Shown piece by piece: positions 1 through 8,730 of a stretch of DNA of 64,000 bases. Within the stretch, counting starts at the first letter, position 1. Each line of letters starts with the position of its first letter. The translations under genes and the position numbers were made by a program. The notes under the pieces are model-generated. The model made no database searches. It had not been told where the DNA came from and worked only from the letters and a program-made list of their open reading frames with translations. Source of the DNA: Albimonas marina (GTDB lineage Bacteria > Pseudomonadota > Alphaproteobacteria > Rhodobacterales > Rhodobacteraceae); NCBI RefSeq assembly GCF_029223255.1, contig NZ_JARHUC010000003.1, positions 372,001 to 436,000 on the forward strand. Reading direction: 5' to 3'.

Positions 1-758
1 CCCGAGACCGCCATCGCCAGCAGCACCGAGCGCGACTGCGAGAAGCCCGCGAAGCGCGCGGCCCTGGGGGCCTGGCCGAAGAGCTTGAGGGAGAAGCCGT
101 ATTCGTGCCGCTCCATCACCGCCCAGCCGATCAGCACGGCGGCGAGCGCGACCAGCGCCCCGACATGGGCGCGCGTGCCCTCGAGCAGGATGGGCAGGGT
201 GGCGCTGTCGTGGAACAGGCGGCTTTCGGGGAAGTTGAACCCGTCGGGATCGCGCAGCGGGCCGGTCACGAGGGCCGAGAGCCACAGCCCCGCGACATAG
301 ACCAGCATCAGCGAGACCAGGATCTCGTTGGCGTTGAACTTCACCTTCAGGATCGCGGGGATCAGCGCCCAGGCCGCGCCCGCCGCGGCGCCGGCGAGGC
401 ACATCATCGGCAGCACCCAGACGCCTTGCGTGTCATAGACCGCGAGGCCCGCCGCGCCGCCGGCGATGGCGCCGACGATGAACTGGCCCTCGGCCCCGAT
501 GTTCCAGATGCCCGCCCGGAAGCCCATGGCCAGGCCCACCGCGATCATCACCAGCGGCGTGCCCTTCACCAGCAGCTCGGAGCGGGTGAAGTCGTTGGTC
601 AGCGGTTCCCAAAAGATAGTGACGATGGCGCGCACCGGATCCTTGCCCAGCAGGGCGAAGAGGATCATGCCGAAGATCATCGTCAGCACGACGGCGATCA
701 CCGGGGCGGCCAGCGCCATGGCGCGGCTGCGCTCCTTGCGCGGTTCAAGCCGCAGCAT
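1..758 (-). CDS. ABC transporter permease, nucleoside/purine type (3' end cut by window edge)
   Basis: Inner-membrane permease of the branched-chain/ribose-type superfamily, in the branch that imports nucleosides or purines. Translating the minus strand from the ATG at 758 gives an open frame of about 250 residues to base 1 with no stop, so the C-terminus lies outside the window. It starts MLRLEPRKERSRAM, then hydrophobic segments, then the family-typical GFRAGIWNIGAEGQF block near residue 80. The start overlaps the end of the upstream ATPase gene by 14 bases, showing translational coupling. A second permease and a BMP-type binding protein would be expected just beyond the left edge. Assignment to purines rests on the neighbouring xanthine dehydrogenase genes; the substrate itself is inferred. 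Confidence 0.88.
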   Translation of the reverse strand, partial: MLRLEPRKERSRAMALAAPVIAVVLTMIFGMILFALLGKDPVRAIVTIFWEPLTNDFTRSELLVKGTPLVMIAVGLAMGFRAGIWNIGAEGQFIVGAIAGGAAGLAVYDTQGVWVLPMMCLAGAAAGAAWALIPAILKVKFNANEILVSLMLVYVAGLWLSALVTGPLRDPDGFNFPESRLFHDSATLPILLEGTRAHVGALVALAAVLIGWAVMERHEYGFSLKLFGQAPRAARFAGFSQSRSVLLAMAVS

Positions 759-2250
759 GGGCCCCTCCTCCCATCAGCAGGCCGATCTCTTCGATCGAGG
801 TCTCGCCGGCCGGGCGCGGGGCGGACAGGCGGCCCCCCGCGATCACGGCGAAGCGGTTGGAAATCTCCATCAGCTCGTCCAGGTCCTGGCTGATGACCAT
901 GATCGCGCAGCCCGACTGCGCCAGGTCGCGGATCGCCTGGCGGATCGCCTGGGCCGCGCCCGCGTCCACCCCCCAGGTGGGCTGTGAGATCACCAGCACC
1001 TCGGGGTTCTGCAGCATCTCCCGCCCGATCACGTATTTCTGGAGGTTCCCGCCGGAGAGCGACCCCGCGGCCACGTGGATCCCCGGGGTGCGGACGTCGA
1101 AATCCTCGACCACCCGGCGCGCGTAGCTCTTGGCGGCGCCGAGGTTCAGCAGGCCCTTCAGCGACAGCTTCAGCCGCGTGCGGGCCGAGACGAAGGTATT
1201 GTCGGTCAACGACATCTCGGGGGCGGCGGCATGGCCCAGCCGCTCCTCCGGCGCCACGTTCAGGCCCAGGCGGCGGCGCCTGGTGGGGCCCAGGTGGCCG
1301 ATGGGCGTGCCCTCGAGCCGGATCATGCCGGGGGCCACGCGCACCTCGCCCGAGAGGGCGGCGGTCAACTCGTCCTGGCCGTTGCCCGCGACGCCCGCGA
1401 CGCCCAGCACCTCGCCCGCCTTCAGCTCGACGGAGATGGAGCGGAGCGAGACGCCGAACTGCGCGTCCGAGATCACGGTCAGGTTGTCGAGCACCAGCCG
1501 CGCTTCGCCGCCCGTGCCGGCGGGGGCGCCGGGGGCCGCGAGTTCGCGCCCGATCATCATCTCGGCGAGGCCGCGCGCCGTCTCCTGCCGCGGGTCGCAG
1601 GCGCCCACGACCTTGCCCCCCCGCAGCACGGTGGCGGCGGTGCACAGGCTGCGGATCTCCTCGAGCTTGTGGGAGATGTAGAGGATCGCCACCCCTTCGT
1701 CGCGCAGCTTGCGCAGGGTGAGGAACAGCGTCTCCACCTCCTGCGGGGTGAGGACCGAGGTCGGCTCGTCCATGATCAGCAGGCGGGGGGATTGCAGCAG
1801 GCAGCGCACGATCTCGACGCGCTGGCGCTCTCCCACGGATAGCTCCCCCACCTGCCGGTCGGGGTCGAGCGGCAGGCCGTATTCGGCCGATACCTTTCGG
1901 ATACGGTCGGGCAGATCGCGCCCCGCTTGCTCGGCCGGAAGGCCCAGCGCCACGTTCTCCCCCACGCTCAGCGCCTCGAAAAGGGAGAAGTGCTGGAAGA
2001 CGAGGCCCACGCCCGCCGCCCGCGCCTCGCCGGGCGAGTGGGGGGCGTAGGGCGCGCCCTGCCACTCCATCTCGCCCTCGTCGGGGCGCATCACGCCGTA
2101 GATCATCTTCACCAGCGTCGACTTGCCGGCCCCGTTCTCGCCGAGCAGGGCGTGGATCTCGCCCGGCTGGATGTCGAAGCTCACGTCGGCGTTGGCGATC
2201 ACGCCGGGGAAGCGCTTCCACAGCCCCCGGATCGACAGCAGCGCGGTCAT
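745..2250 (-). CDS. ABC transporter ATP-binding protein, tandem ABC domains (nucleoside/purine importer)
   Basis: A 501-residue cytoplasmic ATPase with two fused ABC domains, as in sugar (RbsA/MglA-type) and nucleoside (YufO-type) importers. Domain 1 has Walker A GENGAGKST (about residue 35), signature LSVGERQRVE and Walker B RLLIMDEPTS. Domain 2 (from about residue 255) has the degenerate Walker A AGVAGNGQDEL, signature LSGGNLQKYVIGRE and Walker B EVLVISQPTWGVD; loss of a normal second Walker A is usual in this family. The ATG at 2250 is chosen because it overlaps the xdhC stop in an ATGA arrangement and begins directly with the domain (MTALLSIRGLWKRFPG). The same frame stays open further upstream but that part runs through xdhC and is not coding. 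Confidence 0.95.
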   Translation of the reverse strand: MTALLSIRGLWKRFPGVIANADVSFDIQPGEIHALLGENGAGKSTLVKMIYGVMRPDEGEMEWQGAPYAPHSPGEARAAGVGLVFQHFSLFEALSVGENVALGLPAEQAGRDLPDRIRKVSAEYGLPLDPDRQVGELSVGERQRVEIVRCLLQSPRLLIMDEPTSVLTPQEVETLFLTLRKLRDEGVAILYISHKLEEIRSLCTAATVLRGGKVVGACDPRQETARGLAEMMIGRELAAPGAPAGTGGEARLVLDNLTVISDAQFGVSLRSISVELKAGEVLGVAGVAGNGQDELTAALSGEVRVAPGMIRLEGTPIGHLGPTRRRRLGLNVAPEERLGHAAAPEMSLTDNTFVSARTRLKLSLKGLLNLGAAKSYARRVVEDFDVRTPGIHVAAGSLSGGNLQKYVIGREMLQNPEVLVISQPTWGVDAGAAQAIRQAIRDLAQSGCAIMVISQDLDELMEISNRFAVIAGGRLSAPRPAGETSIEEIGLLMGGGAHAAA

Positions 2251-3236
2251 TCTCCCCCCTCTCCCCTGCGGCGCGCGGCCCCTCGCGAGGCGCGCCAGCG
2301 CAGGTGGTCGGCGGCGACCGAGACGGCGATCTCGGCCGGCGCCTTGCCCCCTTTCAACCCCTCCGGCCCCGCGAGGCCGATGGGACAGTCCATGCGCGCG
2401 ACCGCCTCCGCCCCGTGGCCCAGCGCGGCGAGCCGCGCCCGGAACCGCGCGGCCTTCGACGCCGAGCCGATCACGCCGAGCCGCGCGAACGCCCCGCGCG
2501 CCAGCACCGCGTGCACGATCTCGAGGTCCATGGCGTGGCTGTAGGTCATCACCAAGTGCGCCGCGTCCGGCGGCGCGAGCGCGGCGGCCGCCGCCATCTG
2601 CGGCGCGGGCAGGGCGCGGACATGGGCGGGGACCGGGTCGGGGAAGCGCGCGGGCGCGTCGTCGATCCAGGTCACCGCGAAGGGCAGCCCCTCGAACACC
2701 CGCGCCACCGCCCGCCCCACATGGCCCGCGCCCCACAGCCACAGCGGCGTCAGGGCGGGGCTCAGCGGCTCCGCCAGCCAGGGCGGATCGCCGGGCAGGT
2801 AGAGGAATTCCGCCCCCTTGCCGGATCGCGCGGCCTTCTGAAGCGACCTGATCTGGAGCGGTATCTCCTGGATACCGCCCAGCGGACGGGCGAAAATCGG
2901 GGTCGTCTCGGGGTCCGGCAGGGCGTCGAGCCGGGCGAGGTCCCAGCGTTCGTAGGCGAGCGTCGCCGCGCCCCCGCAGCATTGGGCGAGCGCGGGGCCG
3001 AGGGGGTAGTGCAGCACGCCGTCGGGGCCGCCGGCGGCGAGCCTGCGCCGCGCCTCGGCCAGCGCCTCGAACTCCAGCGCGCCGCCGCCGATGGTGCCCT
3101 CGAACCGGTCGGGGTGGACCAGCATCGCGGCCCCGGGCTCGCGCGGGGCCGAGCCCTCGGCCGCGGCCACCACCACGCGCACCAGCGGGCCGCCCGACGC
3201 GATCGCCGCGCGCAGGCCGGCGAGGTCGAGCGTCAC
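2247..3236 (-). CDS. xdhC: Xanthine dehydrogenase accessory protein XdhC
   Basis: XdhC binds the molybdenum cofactor, supports insertion of its terminal sulfur and delivers it to the XdhAB enzyme. At 329 residues it has the usual length. The N-terminal XdhC/CoxI domain shows VVVAAAEGSAPREPGAAMLV and GTIGGGALEFEAL. The C-terminal Rossmann-like domain begins at WLWGAGHVGRAVARVF, and ends with the conserved GVIGSASKAARFRARL stretch. It overlaps xdhB upstream and the ATPase gene downstream by four bases each. A local cluster of rare codons sits around 2850-2890, including an inverted repeat CGGTATC-N5-GATACCG at 2859-2877; this encodes ordinary protein sequence. Confidence 0.95.
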   Translation of the reverse strand: MTLDLAGLRAAIASGGPLVRVVVAAAEGSAPREPGAAMLVHPDRFEGTIGGGALEFEALAEARRRLAAGGPDGVLHYPLGPALAQCCGGAATLAYERWDLARLDALPDPETTPIFARPLGGIQEIPLQIRSLQKAARSGKGAEFLYLPGDPPWLAEPLSPALTPLWLWGAGHVGRAVARVFEGLPFAVTWIDDAPARFPDPVPAHVRALPAPQMAAAAALAPPDAAHLVMTYSHAMDLEIVHAVLARGAFARLGVIGSASKAARFRARLAALGHGAEAVARMDCPIGLAGPEGLKGGKAPAEIAVSVAADHLRWRASRGAARRRGEGGE

Positions 3237-5596
3237 CGGCCGCTCTCCCGCGCCGTCTCCCAGTGTCGGCCGCGCACCCGGTCGACGGCGCGCAGCACCC
3301 GCTCGGGCGTGGCGGGCGCGTCGAGCGCGGGATAGATCGTGCCGCCCCCGCAGGCCGCGACCGCGTCCGACAAGGCCAAGAGCGCGGAAATCCCAAGCAT
3401 CAGAGGGGGTTCGCCCACGGCCTTCGAGCGGAAGATCGTCTCCTCCCGGTTCTCGTTGTCGAAGAGGTCGATGCGCATCTCGGGCCGGTCCGAGGCGGTG
3501 GGGATCTTGTAGGTGGAGGGGGCGTGGGTGCGCAGGCGGCCGGCCTCGTCCCAGTGCAGCTCCTCCATCGTCAGCCAGCCGAGGCCCTGGATGTAGCCGC
3601 CCTCGATCTGGCCGAGGTCGATGGCGGGGTTCAGCGAGCGGCCGACGTCGTGGAGGATGTCGCAGCGGTCGAAGCGGTACTCGCCGGTCAACGTGTCGAT
3701 CGTCGCCTCGGTCACCGCGGCGCCGTAGGCGAAATAGTAGAACGGGCGGCCGCGCGCCTCGGCCCGGTTCCAGTGGATCTTGGGGGTCGCGTAATGGCCC
3801 GCGGCCGACAGCGACACCCGCGCCATGAAGGCCTGGGAGACGAGCTCGTCGAAGGCGATCTCGGCCTCGCGCACCTTCACCCGGCCGGGCAGGAAGACCA
3901 CGTCGGCGGGCGTGGCCTGGAAGCGCTCGGCGGCGAAGGCGACGAGGCGCTCCTTGATCTGCTCGCAGGCATGTTTGACCGCCATGCCGTTGATATCGCT
4001 TCCGGAACTGGCGGCGGTGGGGGCGGTGTTGGCGCTCTTGCCGGTGTTGGTCGCGGTGATCTTCACGCGGTCGAGGTCGATCTGGAAGACCTCCGCCGCG
4101 ACCTGGGCGACCTTCACGAACAGGCCCTGGCCCATCTCGGTGCCGCCGTGGTTCAGGTGGACCGAGCCGTCGGTGTAGACATGCACCAGCGCCGAGGCCT
4201 GGTTCATCCAGGTCAGGGTGAAGGAGATCCCGAACTTCACCGGCGTGAACGCAAGTCCCTTCTTGAGTACAGCGCTTTGCGCGTTGAATTTGTTTATTTT
4301 CGCGCGACGCGCCGCGTAGTCGGAGGAGGCCAGCAGCTGCGCGGCCAGCTCATGGATGACGTTGTCCTCGACTTCCATGTGGTAGGGGGTCAAGACGCGC
4401 TCGCCGCCCGGGCGGTCGTAGTAGTTGAGGGCGCGGATCTCGGCGGGCTCGCGGCCCAGCTCGAAGGCGATGTGGTCCATCACCCGCTCGATCCCCACCA
4501 TGCCCTGCGGACCGCCGAAGCCGCGGAAAGCGGTGTTGGAACAGGTGTTTGTCCGGCAACGATAAGACCGGATGCGAGCATGGGGGAGGTAATAGGCGTT
4601 GTCGGCGTGGAACATCGCGCGGTCGGCGACGGGCAGCGAGAGATCGAGCGACCAGCCGCAATGGGCCATCTGCTCGAACGCGACGCCGAGGATGCGGCCG
4701 TCGGCGTCGACGCCCACGCGATAGTCGATGCGGAACCCGTGGCGCTTGCCGGTGATCTGCATGTCGTCGTCGCGGTCGTAGCGCATTTTCACGGGGCGGT
4801 TCAGGCGCTTGGCGGCGACGGCGCAGATGGCGGCGAGCGCGTTGCCCTGGCTTTCCTTGCCCCCGAAGCCGCCGCCCATGCGCCGCACCTCGACCGTCAC
4901 CGCGTGGAAGGGGACGTCGAGCGCCTCGGCCACCTTGTGCTGGATCTCGGTCGGATGCTGGGAGGAGCAGTGGATCGTGACGTCGCCGTCCTCTCCGGGA
5001 ACGGCCAGAGCGGCCTGGGATTCCAGGTAGAAATGCTCCTGGCCGCCGATGCCGATCGAGCCTTCGAGGACCTTGGGCGCGGCCGCGATGGCGGCGTCGG
5101 CGTCGCCGCGGGCCATCACGTAAGGCGGCTCGAAGAGGCTGTCGGCGGCGACGGCGTCCTCGACGGTGAGGATGGCGGGCAGCTCCTCCCACTCGATTCT
5201 GGCGAGGCGGGCGGCCTTGCGGGCGGCGAGGTGGGTCTGCGCGACCACCGCGAAGATCGGCTGGCCGACGAAGAAGACCTCGCCGTCCTCGGCCAGCAGG
5301 GGTTCGTGCCAGGCGTTGGGGGAGACGTCGTTGCGGCCGGGGATGTCCTCGGCGGTCAGGACAGCGACGACGCCGGGGGCGGCGCGCACCGGGGCGAGGT
5401 CGAGCGAGAGGATGCGCGCGCGGGCCTTCTCGGACAGGCCGAAGGCGACCGAGAGGCAGTCGGCGGGCGTGGGGATGTCGTCGACGTAGGTGGCGGCGCC
5501 GGCGACGTGCTTGTGGCCGGAGTCGTGGCGCTGGGGCGCGCGGACGCCCCCGGCGATCTCGGCCTTGCGCTCGAGCGGTTTCGCGGGGGCGCTCAT
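3233..5596 (-). CDS. xdhB: Xanthine dehydrogenase molybdopterin-binding subunit XdhB
   Basis: Large catalytic subunit that hydroxylates hypoxanthine and xanthine at the molybdenum centre. Its 787 residues match the usual length. Cofactor-binding motifs are visible: RRMGGGFGGKESQ (about 238-250), NTAFRGFGGPQGM (about 354-366) and HGGTEMGQGLFVKV. The catalytic glutamate lies in KAVGEPPLMLG (about residue 729). The start overlaps the end of xdhA (ATGA, 5593-5596), so the two subunits should be made together. The stretch 4249-4311 and a second near 4543-4580 use codons (AAA, ATA, GTA, GGA, CTT, CGT, ACA) that are scarce in the rest of the gene. Confidence 0.97.
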   Translation of the reverse strand: MSAPAKPLERKAEIAGGVRAPQRHDSGHKHVAGAATYVDDIPTPADCLSVAFGLSEKARARILSLDLAPVRAAPGVVAVLTAEDIPGRNDVSPNAWHEPLLAEDGEVFFVGQPIFAVVAQTHLAARKAARLARIEWEELPAILTVEDAVAADSLFEPPYVMARGDADAAIAAAPKVLEGSIGIGGQEHFYLESQAALAVPGEDGDVTIHCSSQHPTEIQHKVAEALDVPFHAVTVEVRRMGGGFGGKESQGNALAAICAVAAKRLNRPVKMRYDRDDDMQITGKRHGFRIDYRVGVDADGRILGVAFEQMAHCGWSLDLSLPVADRAMFHADNAYYLPHARIRSYRCRTNTCSNTAFRGFGGPQGMVGIERVMDHIAFELGREPAEIRALNYYDRPGGERVLTPYHMEVEDNVIHELAAQLLASSDYAARRAKINKFNAQSAVLKKGLAFTPVKFGISFTLTWMNQASALVHVYTDGSVHLNHGGTEMGQGLFVKVAQVAAEVFQIDLDRVKITATNTGKSANTAPTAASSGSDINGMAVKHACEQIKERLVAFAAERFQATPADVVFLPGRVKVREAEIAFDELVSQAFMARVSLSAAGHYATPKIHWNRAEARGRPFYYFAYGAAVTEATIDTLTGEYRFDRCDILHDVGRSLNPAIDLGQIEGGYIQGLGWLTMEELHWDEAGRLRTHAPSTYKIPTASDRPEMRIDLFDNENREETIFRSKAVGEPPLMLGISALLALSDAVAACGGGTIYPALDAPATPERVLRAVDRVRGRHWETARESGR

Positions 5597-7035
5597 GCCA
5601 GCGCCCCGGCGCCGACGAGGCGGGATTTCCCTGTGCCCTCGGTGGTTTCGTGGAAGACCTTGAGAAGCAGGTTCTGCGCGGCGCGAAGCCGGTACTCGGC
5701 CGAGGCGCGCATGTCGGACATCGGCTGGAAGTCCTCGGCATAGGCCGGGAGGGCGGCCTCGACCGTCTCCCGCGTCCAGGGCTTGCCGACCAGCGCGGCC
5801 TCGACGGCGCGGGCGCGCTTGGGGGTGCCGGCCATGCCGCCGTAGACGATGGAGGCGGAGGCGACGGTCCCCTCGGAGACCTCGATCAGGAAGGCCCCCA
5901 GGGTCGCGGTGATGTCCTGGTCGAAGCGCTTGGAGATCTTGTAGACCTTCAGCGACTCCGGGGACTTGGGGCGCGGAATTCGCATGGCGGAGACGTACTC
6001 GCCCGGCGCCCGGTCCTGCTTGCCGTAGTCGAGGAAGAAGGACTCGAGCGGGATCGTGCGCACGGCCTCGCCCTTGCGCAGCACCAGCTGGGCCCCCAGC
6101 GCGATCAGCGGCGGGGGGCCGTCGCCGATGGGCGAGCCGTTGGCGATGTTCGCCCCCACGCAGCCGGAGTTGCGCACCTGGGTCGAGCCCAGCCGCCGCA
6201 CCATCTCGCCGAGGTCGGGGGAGAGGGAGGCGAGCGCTTCGGCGGCGCGCGCGTAGGTGGCGCCGGCCCCGAGCTCGATGTGATCGGGCGTCTCAACCAC
6301 GCGGTCGAAGTCCCTGACCCGGTTCACGAAGATCAGGGTCTTGGGTTCCATCAGCCGCTTGGTGATCCACAGGCCCACGTCGGTGGCGCCGGCGACGATC
6401 ACCGCCTCGGGGTTCGCCTCGACCAGGGCCGCGAGGTCGTCCTCGGCGGCGGGGACGTGCGCGGTGCAGCCGGCGGCGGTCAGGGTCAGCCCGTCGAAGT
6501 CGGAGAGCTCCGCCAGCGCGGGCGCCGGGTCGGCCTCCCAGTCCGGGGCGGGGAGGTCGTGCATCCTCTCGCCGGACTCGAGGATCGGGCCGTAACCCGT
6601 GCAGCGGCAGAGGTTTCCGGCCAGCGCATCCTCGATGGAGCGGCGCGGCTGGGGGCCGTCGGGATAGGCGCTCCACAGGCTCATCACGAAGCCCGGGGTG
6701 CAGAAGCCGCATTGCGAGCCGTGCAGGTCGACCATCGCCTGCTGGGCGGGGTGCAGGCGCTCGGGGCCCGCCAGCGCCTCGACCGTGGTGACCGCGGCGC
6801 CGTCGAGCATGGGCAGCAGCTGGATGCAGGCGTTCACGGCGCGGCGGCGGGGGACGCCGTCCTCGAGCCGCGTGACGCCCACGGTGCAGGCCCCGCAGTC
6901 GCCCTCGTTGCAGCCCTCCTTCGTGCCGGTCAGGCGGCGGGTCTCGCGCAGCCAGTCGAGCAGGGTGGTGCGCGGATCGACGTCGCGAAGCGCCACCGCC
7001 TCGCCGTTCAGCACGAAGCGCAGGGTGTCGCGCAT
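5593..7035 (-). CDS. xdhA: Xanthine dehydrogenase iron-sulfur/FAD subunit XdhA
   Basis: Electron-transfer subunit of xanthine dehydrogenase, 480 residues. The N-terminal plant-type ferredoxin domain carries Cys42, Cys47, Cys50 and Cys70. The second [2Fe-2S] domain carries Cys109 and Cys112 (CGFC) and Cys143 and Cys145 (CRC). A FAD-binding domain follows from about residue 190, with VIVAGATDVGLWITKRL and GSTQVRNSGCVGANIANGSP, and a CO-dehydrogenase flavoprotein C-terminal domain ends the chain. All eight cluster ligands are present, so the subunit looks functional and probably uses NAD+. The gene begins one base after the uraH stop and runs into xdhB. Confidence 0.97.
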   Translation of the reverse strand: MRDTLRFVLNGEAVALRDVDPRTTLLDWLRETRRLTGTKEGCNEGDCGACTVGVTRLEDGVPRRRAVNACIQLLPMLDGAAVTTVEALAGPERLHPAQQAMVDLHGSQCGFCTPGFVMSLWSAYPDGPQPRRSIEDALAGNLCRCTGYGPILESGERMHDLPAPDWEADPAPALAELSDFDGLTLTAAGCTAHVPAAEDDLAALVEANPEAVIVAGATDVGLWITKRLMEPKTLIFVNRVRDFDRVVETPDHIELGAGATYARAAEALASLSPDLGEMVRRLGSTQVRNSGCVGANIANGSPIGDGPPPLIALGAQLVLRKGEAVRTIPLESFFLDYGKQDRAPGEYVSAMRIPRPKSPESLKVYKISKRFDQDITATLGAFLIEVSEGTVASASIVYGGMAGTPKRARAVEAALVGKPWTRETVEAALPAYAEDFQPMSDMRASAEYRLRAAQNLLLKVFHETTEGTGKSRLVGAGALA

Positions 7036-7036
7036 G

Positions 7037-7387
7037 TCAGGAGCCCCGGTAGGTGGAATAGCCGTAGGGCGAGAGCAGCAGGGGCACGTGATAGTGCGCG
7101 TCCTCGGCGATGCCGAAGCGGATCGGCACGTCGGAGAGGAACGGGGGCGAGGGCAGGTCGGTCCCCAACGTCTCGAAATAGGGGGCGCAGTGGAAGACCA
7201 GCTCGTAGGTCCCGGCGCGGAAGGCCGTTCCCTCCAGCATCGGCGCGTCGGTGCGGCCGTCGGCGTTGGTTACGGCCTCGGCCAGCAGGTCGCGGCTGTC
7301 GGCGGCCAGGCGGTAGAGGTCGATGCGCACCCCCGCGGCCGGCCGGCCGGAGGCGGTGTCGAGCACATGCGTGGTCAGTCGTCCCAT
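7037..7387 (-). CDS. uraH: 5-hydroxyisourate hydrolase (transthyretin-like)
   Basis: Hydrolyses 5-hydroxyisourate, the product of urate oxidation, to OHCU. The 116-residue protein has the family's N-terminal signature [17 protein letters not shown] and the C-terminal [18 protein letters not shown] block, including the near-terminal YRGS tetrapeptide. I chose the ATG at 7387 because this family starts right at the THVLD motif; an upstream in-frame ATG at 7480 would add 31 residues with no family similarity. It is the first gene of the purine operon. The companion OHCU decarboxylase and a urate oxidase are not in this window. Confidence 0.93.
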   Translation of the reverse strand: MGRLTTHVLDTASGRPAAGVRIDLYRLAADSRDLLAEAVTNADGRTDAPMLEGTAFRAGTYELVFHCAPYFETLGTDLPSPPFLSDVPIRFGIAEDAHYHVPLLLSPYGYSTYRGS

Positions 7388-7513
7388 TCGTCCCCCTGTC
7401 GCGGGCCCCGGTCGCGGGAAGGCGCGGTTCGTCCGCGCGCTGCTGCGATGCATCAAAGACCGCTTGAGGGCCGCGCGCAAGGGCGACGCTCAGGAAGCGT
7501 TCAGGACGCGGCG

Positions 7514-7846
7514 TCAGGCGGTGGGCGGCGGCGGGGTCGAGGGCTGGGCGCCGCGACGCTCGGCCCGGATCAGCCACAGGTTCCGGGCGTAGATGAAGAA
7601 GCCCAGCGACTGGCCGAGGATGAAGACCGGGTCCGCGCGGTGGATGGCGTAGGCCAGCAGCACCGCCGCCCCGCCGATGGAAAACCACCAGAAGGCCAGC
7701 GGGATCACCGAGCGCTTGGCCTTCTCGGAGGCGAGCCACTGGATCAGGAAGCGGCCCATGAAGAGCGCCTGTCCGGCGAGGCCCACGAAGATCCAGATCA
7801 GCTCGGCGGTGCTGTCCGCGCCCAGGAAGTCGGCCAGCGCCTGCAT
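7514..7846 (-). CDS. Lipid A biosynthesis N-terminal domain (LABN) membrane protein
   Basis: A 110-residue integral membrane protein of the LABN family, small proteins encoded beside polyprenyl-phosphate glycosyltransferases; their role may be flipping or handling of lipid-linked sugar, but this is not settled. Three hydrophobic segments can be seen. Family-typical text includes GLAGQALFMGRFLIQWLASE and FWWFSIGGAAVLLAYAI, and FIYARNLWLI near the C-terminus. The ATG at 7846 shares a base with the stop of the upstream GT2 gene (TGATG), so the two are translationally coupled. Longer frames over this region are shadows of the neighbouring genes. Confidence 0.9.
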   Translation of the reverse strand: MQALADFLGADSTAELIWIFVGLAGQALFMGRFLIQWLASEKAKRSVIPLAFWWFSIGGAAVLLAYAIHRADPVFILGQSLGFFIYARNLWLIRAERRGAQPSTPPPPTA

Positions 7847-8595
7847 CACGCCGCGTCCCCCTCGCCCGGGTCCAGCGCGGCGACCGTCTGCACCTTGCGG
7901 CGACGGATCAGCCACCAGACGCCGATCAGGTCGAGGGCGCCCACCATGGCGCGCCCGAAGTTGGTGTAGTTCGACGACCCCGCCCCGCGCGCGCGGTGGG
8001 AGACGTCGACCAGCGCGATCGCATAGCCCTCGCGCTTCACCAGCGCGGGCAGGTAGCGGTGGATGTGATCGAAGAAGGGCAGCGACAGGAACACCTGCCG
8101 CGGGAAGGCCTTCAGGCCGCAGCCGGTGTCGCGGGTGTCGTCGTGCAGCATCCGCCGGCGCAGGGCGTTGGCCATGCGCGAGGCCCATTTCTTCGAGGCC
8201 GTGTCCTGCCGGTCGACCCGCTGGCCGGCGACGAGGCCCAGGCGGCCCTCGGCGTCGTCCAGCAGCGGCTGCACCAGCTTGGGGATCTCGGAGGGCGGGT
8301 TCTGCCCGTCGCCGTCCAGCGTGCAGCAGATCGGCGCCCGGGCCGCGCGCACGCCCGAGAGCACCGCGGCCGACTGCCCGCAGGAGGCGGCGTGGCGCAG
8401 CTCCCGCAGCCAGGGGTGGCGCAGGCGGGCGGCTGCGATGGCGCCGGCGGTGTCGTCGTCGGAGCCGTCGTTGACGAAGATCGCCTCGAACGGCGCGAGA
8501 TGGGCGCAGGCGGCCGCGATCTCGTCCGCCAGGGCGGCGACGTTCTCCGCCTCGTTCTTCATCGGGGCGATGACGGTGATGCGCGGGCTGGTCAT
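7846..8595 (-). CDS. Glycosyltransferase family 2, dolichyl/undecaprenyl-phosphate sugar synthase type
   Basis: A 249-residue GT-A fold enzyme that likely moves a sugar from a nucleotide donor to undecaprenyl phosphate (DPM1/ArnC type). The N-terminal donor site has ITVIAPMKNEAENVAAL and the aspartate motif FVNDGSDDDT, and the central catalytic motif is CTLDGDGQNPPSEI. DTGCGLKAFPRQVF and a C-terminal segment ending GVWWLIRRRK match soluble or singly anchored ArnC-like enzymes. It lies between a GT39 transferase gene and the LABN gene. This is a common set in which GT2 loads the lipid carrier and GT39 transfers the sugar outside the membrane. The sugar is unknown. Confidence 0.92.
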   Translation of the reverse strand: MTSPRITVIAPMKNEAENVAALADEIAAACAHLAPFEAIFVNDGSDDDTAGAIAAARLRHPWLRELRHAASCGQSAAVLSGVRAARAPICCTLDGDGQNPPSEIPKLVQPLLDDAEGRLGLVAGQRVDRQDTASKKWASRMANALRRRMLHDDTRDTGCGLKAFPRQVFLSLPFFDHIHRYLPALVKREGYAIALVDVSHRARGAGSSNYTNFGRAMVGALDLIGVWWLIRRRKVQTVAALDPGEGDAA

Positions 8596-8730
8596 GCGGG
8601 GTCCTCGGTCCGGGGACGCCGTATAACGCGCACGGCGGCCGGGGCCAAGCGGCAGGGCGACGCGAGGGGCAGGGGCGTGGCGCCTCGGCCTCGGGCGCGC
8701 CCCGAGCCGGCGCGCCCGGGCCTCGCCCCC

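Noticed and set aside
2859-2877. Perfect inverted repeat inside xdhC as an attenuator or operator
   Set aside because: It lies within conserved-length coding sequence and no regulatory logic supports it; kept only as part of the rare-codon observation.
745-3396. Apparent 883-residue fusion covering the ATPase and xdhC
   Set aside because: The upstream half is an out-of-frame read of xdhC; the ATPase begins at 2250 with ATGA overlap.
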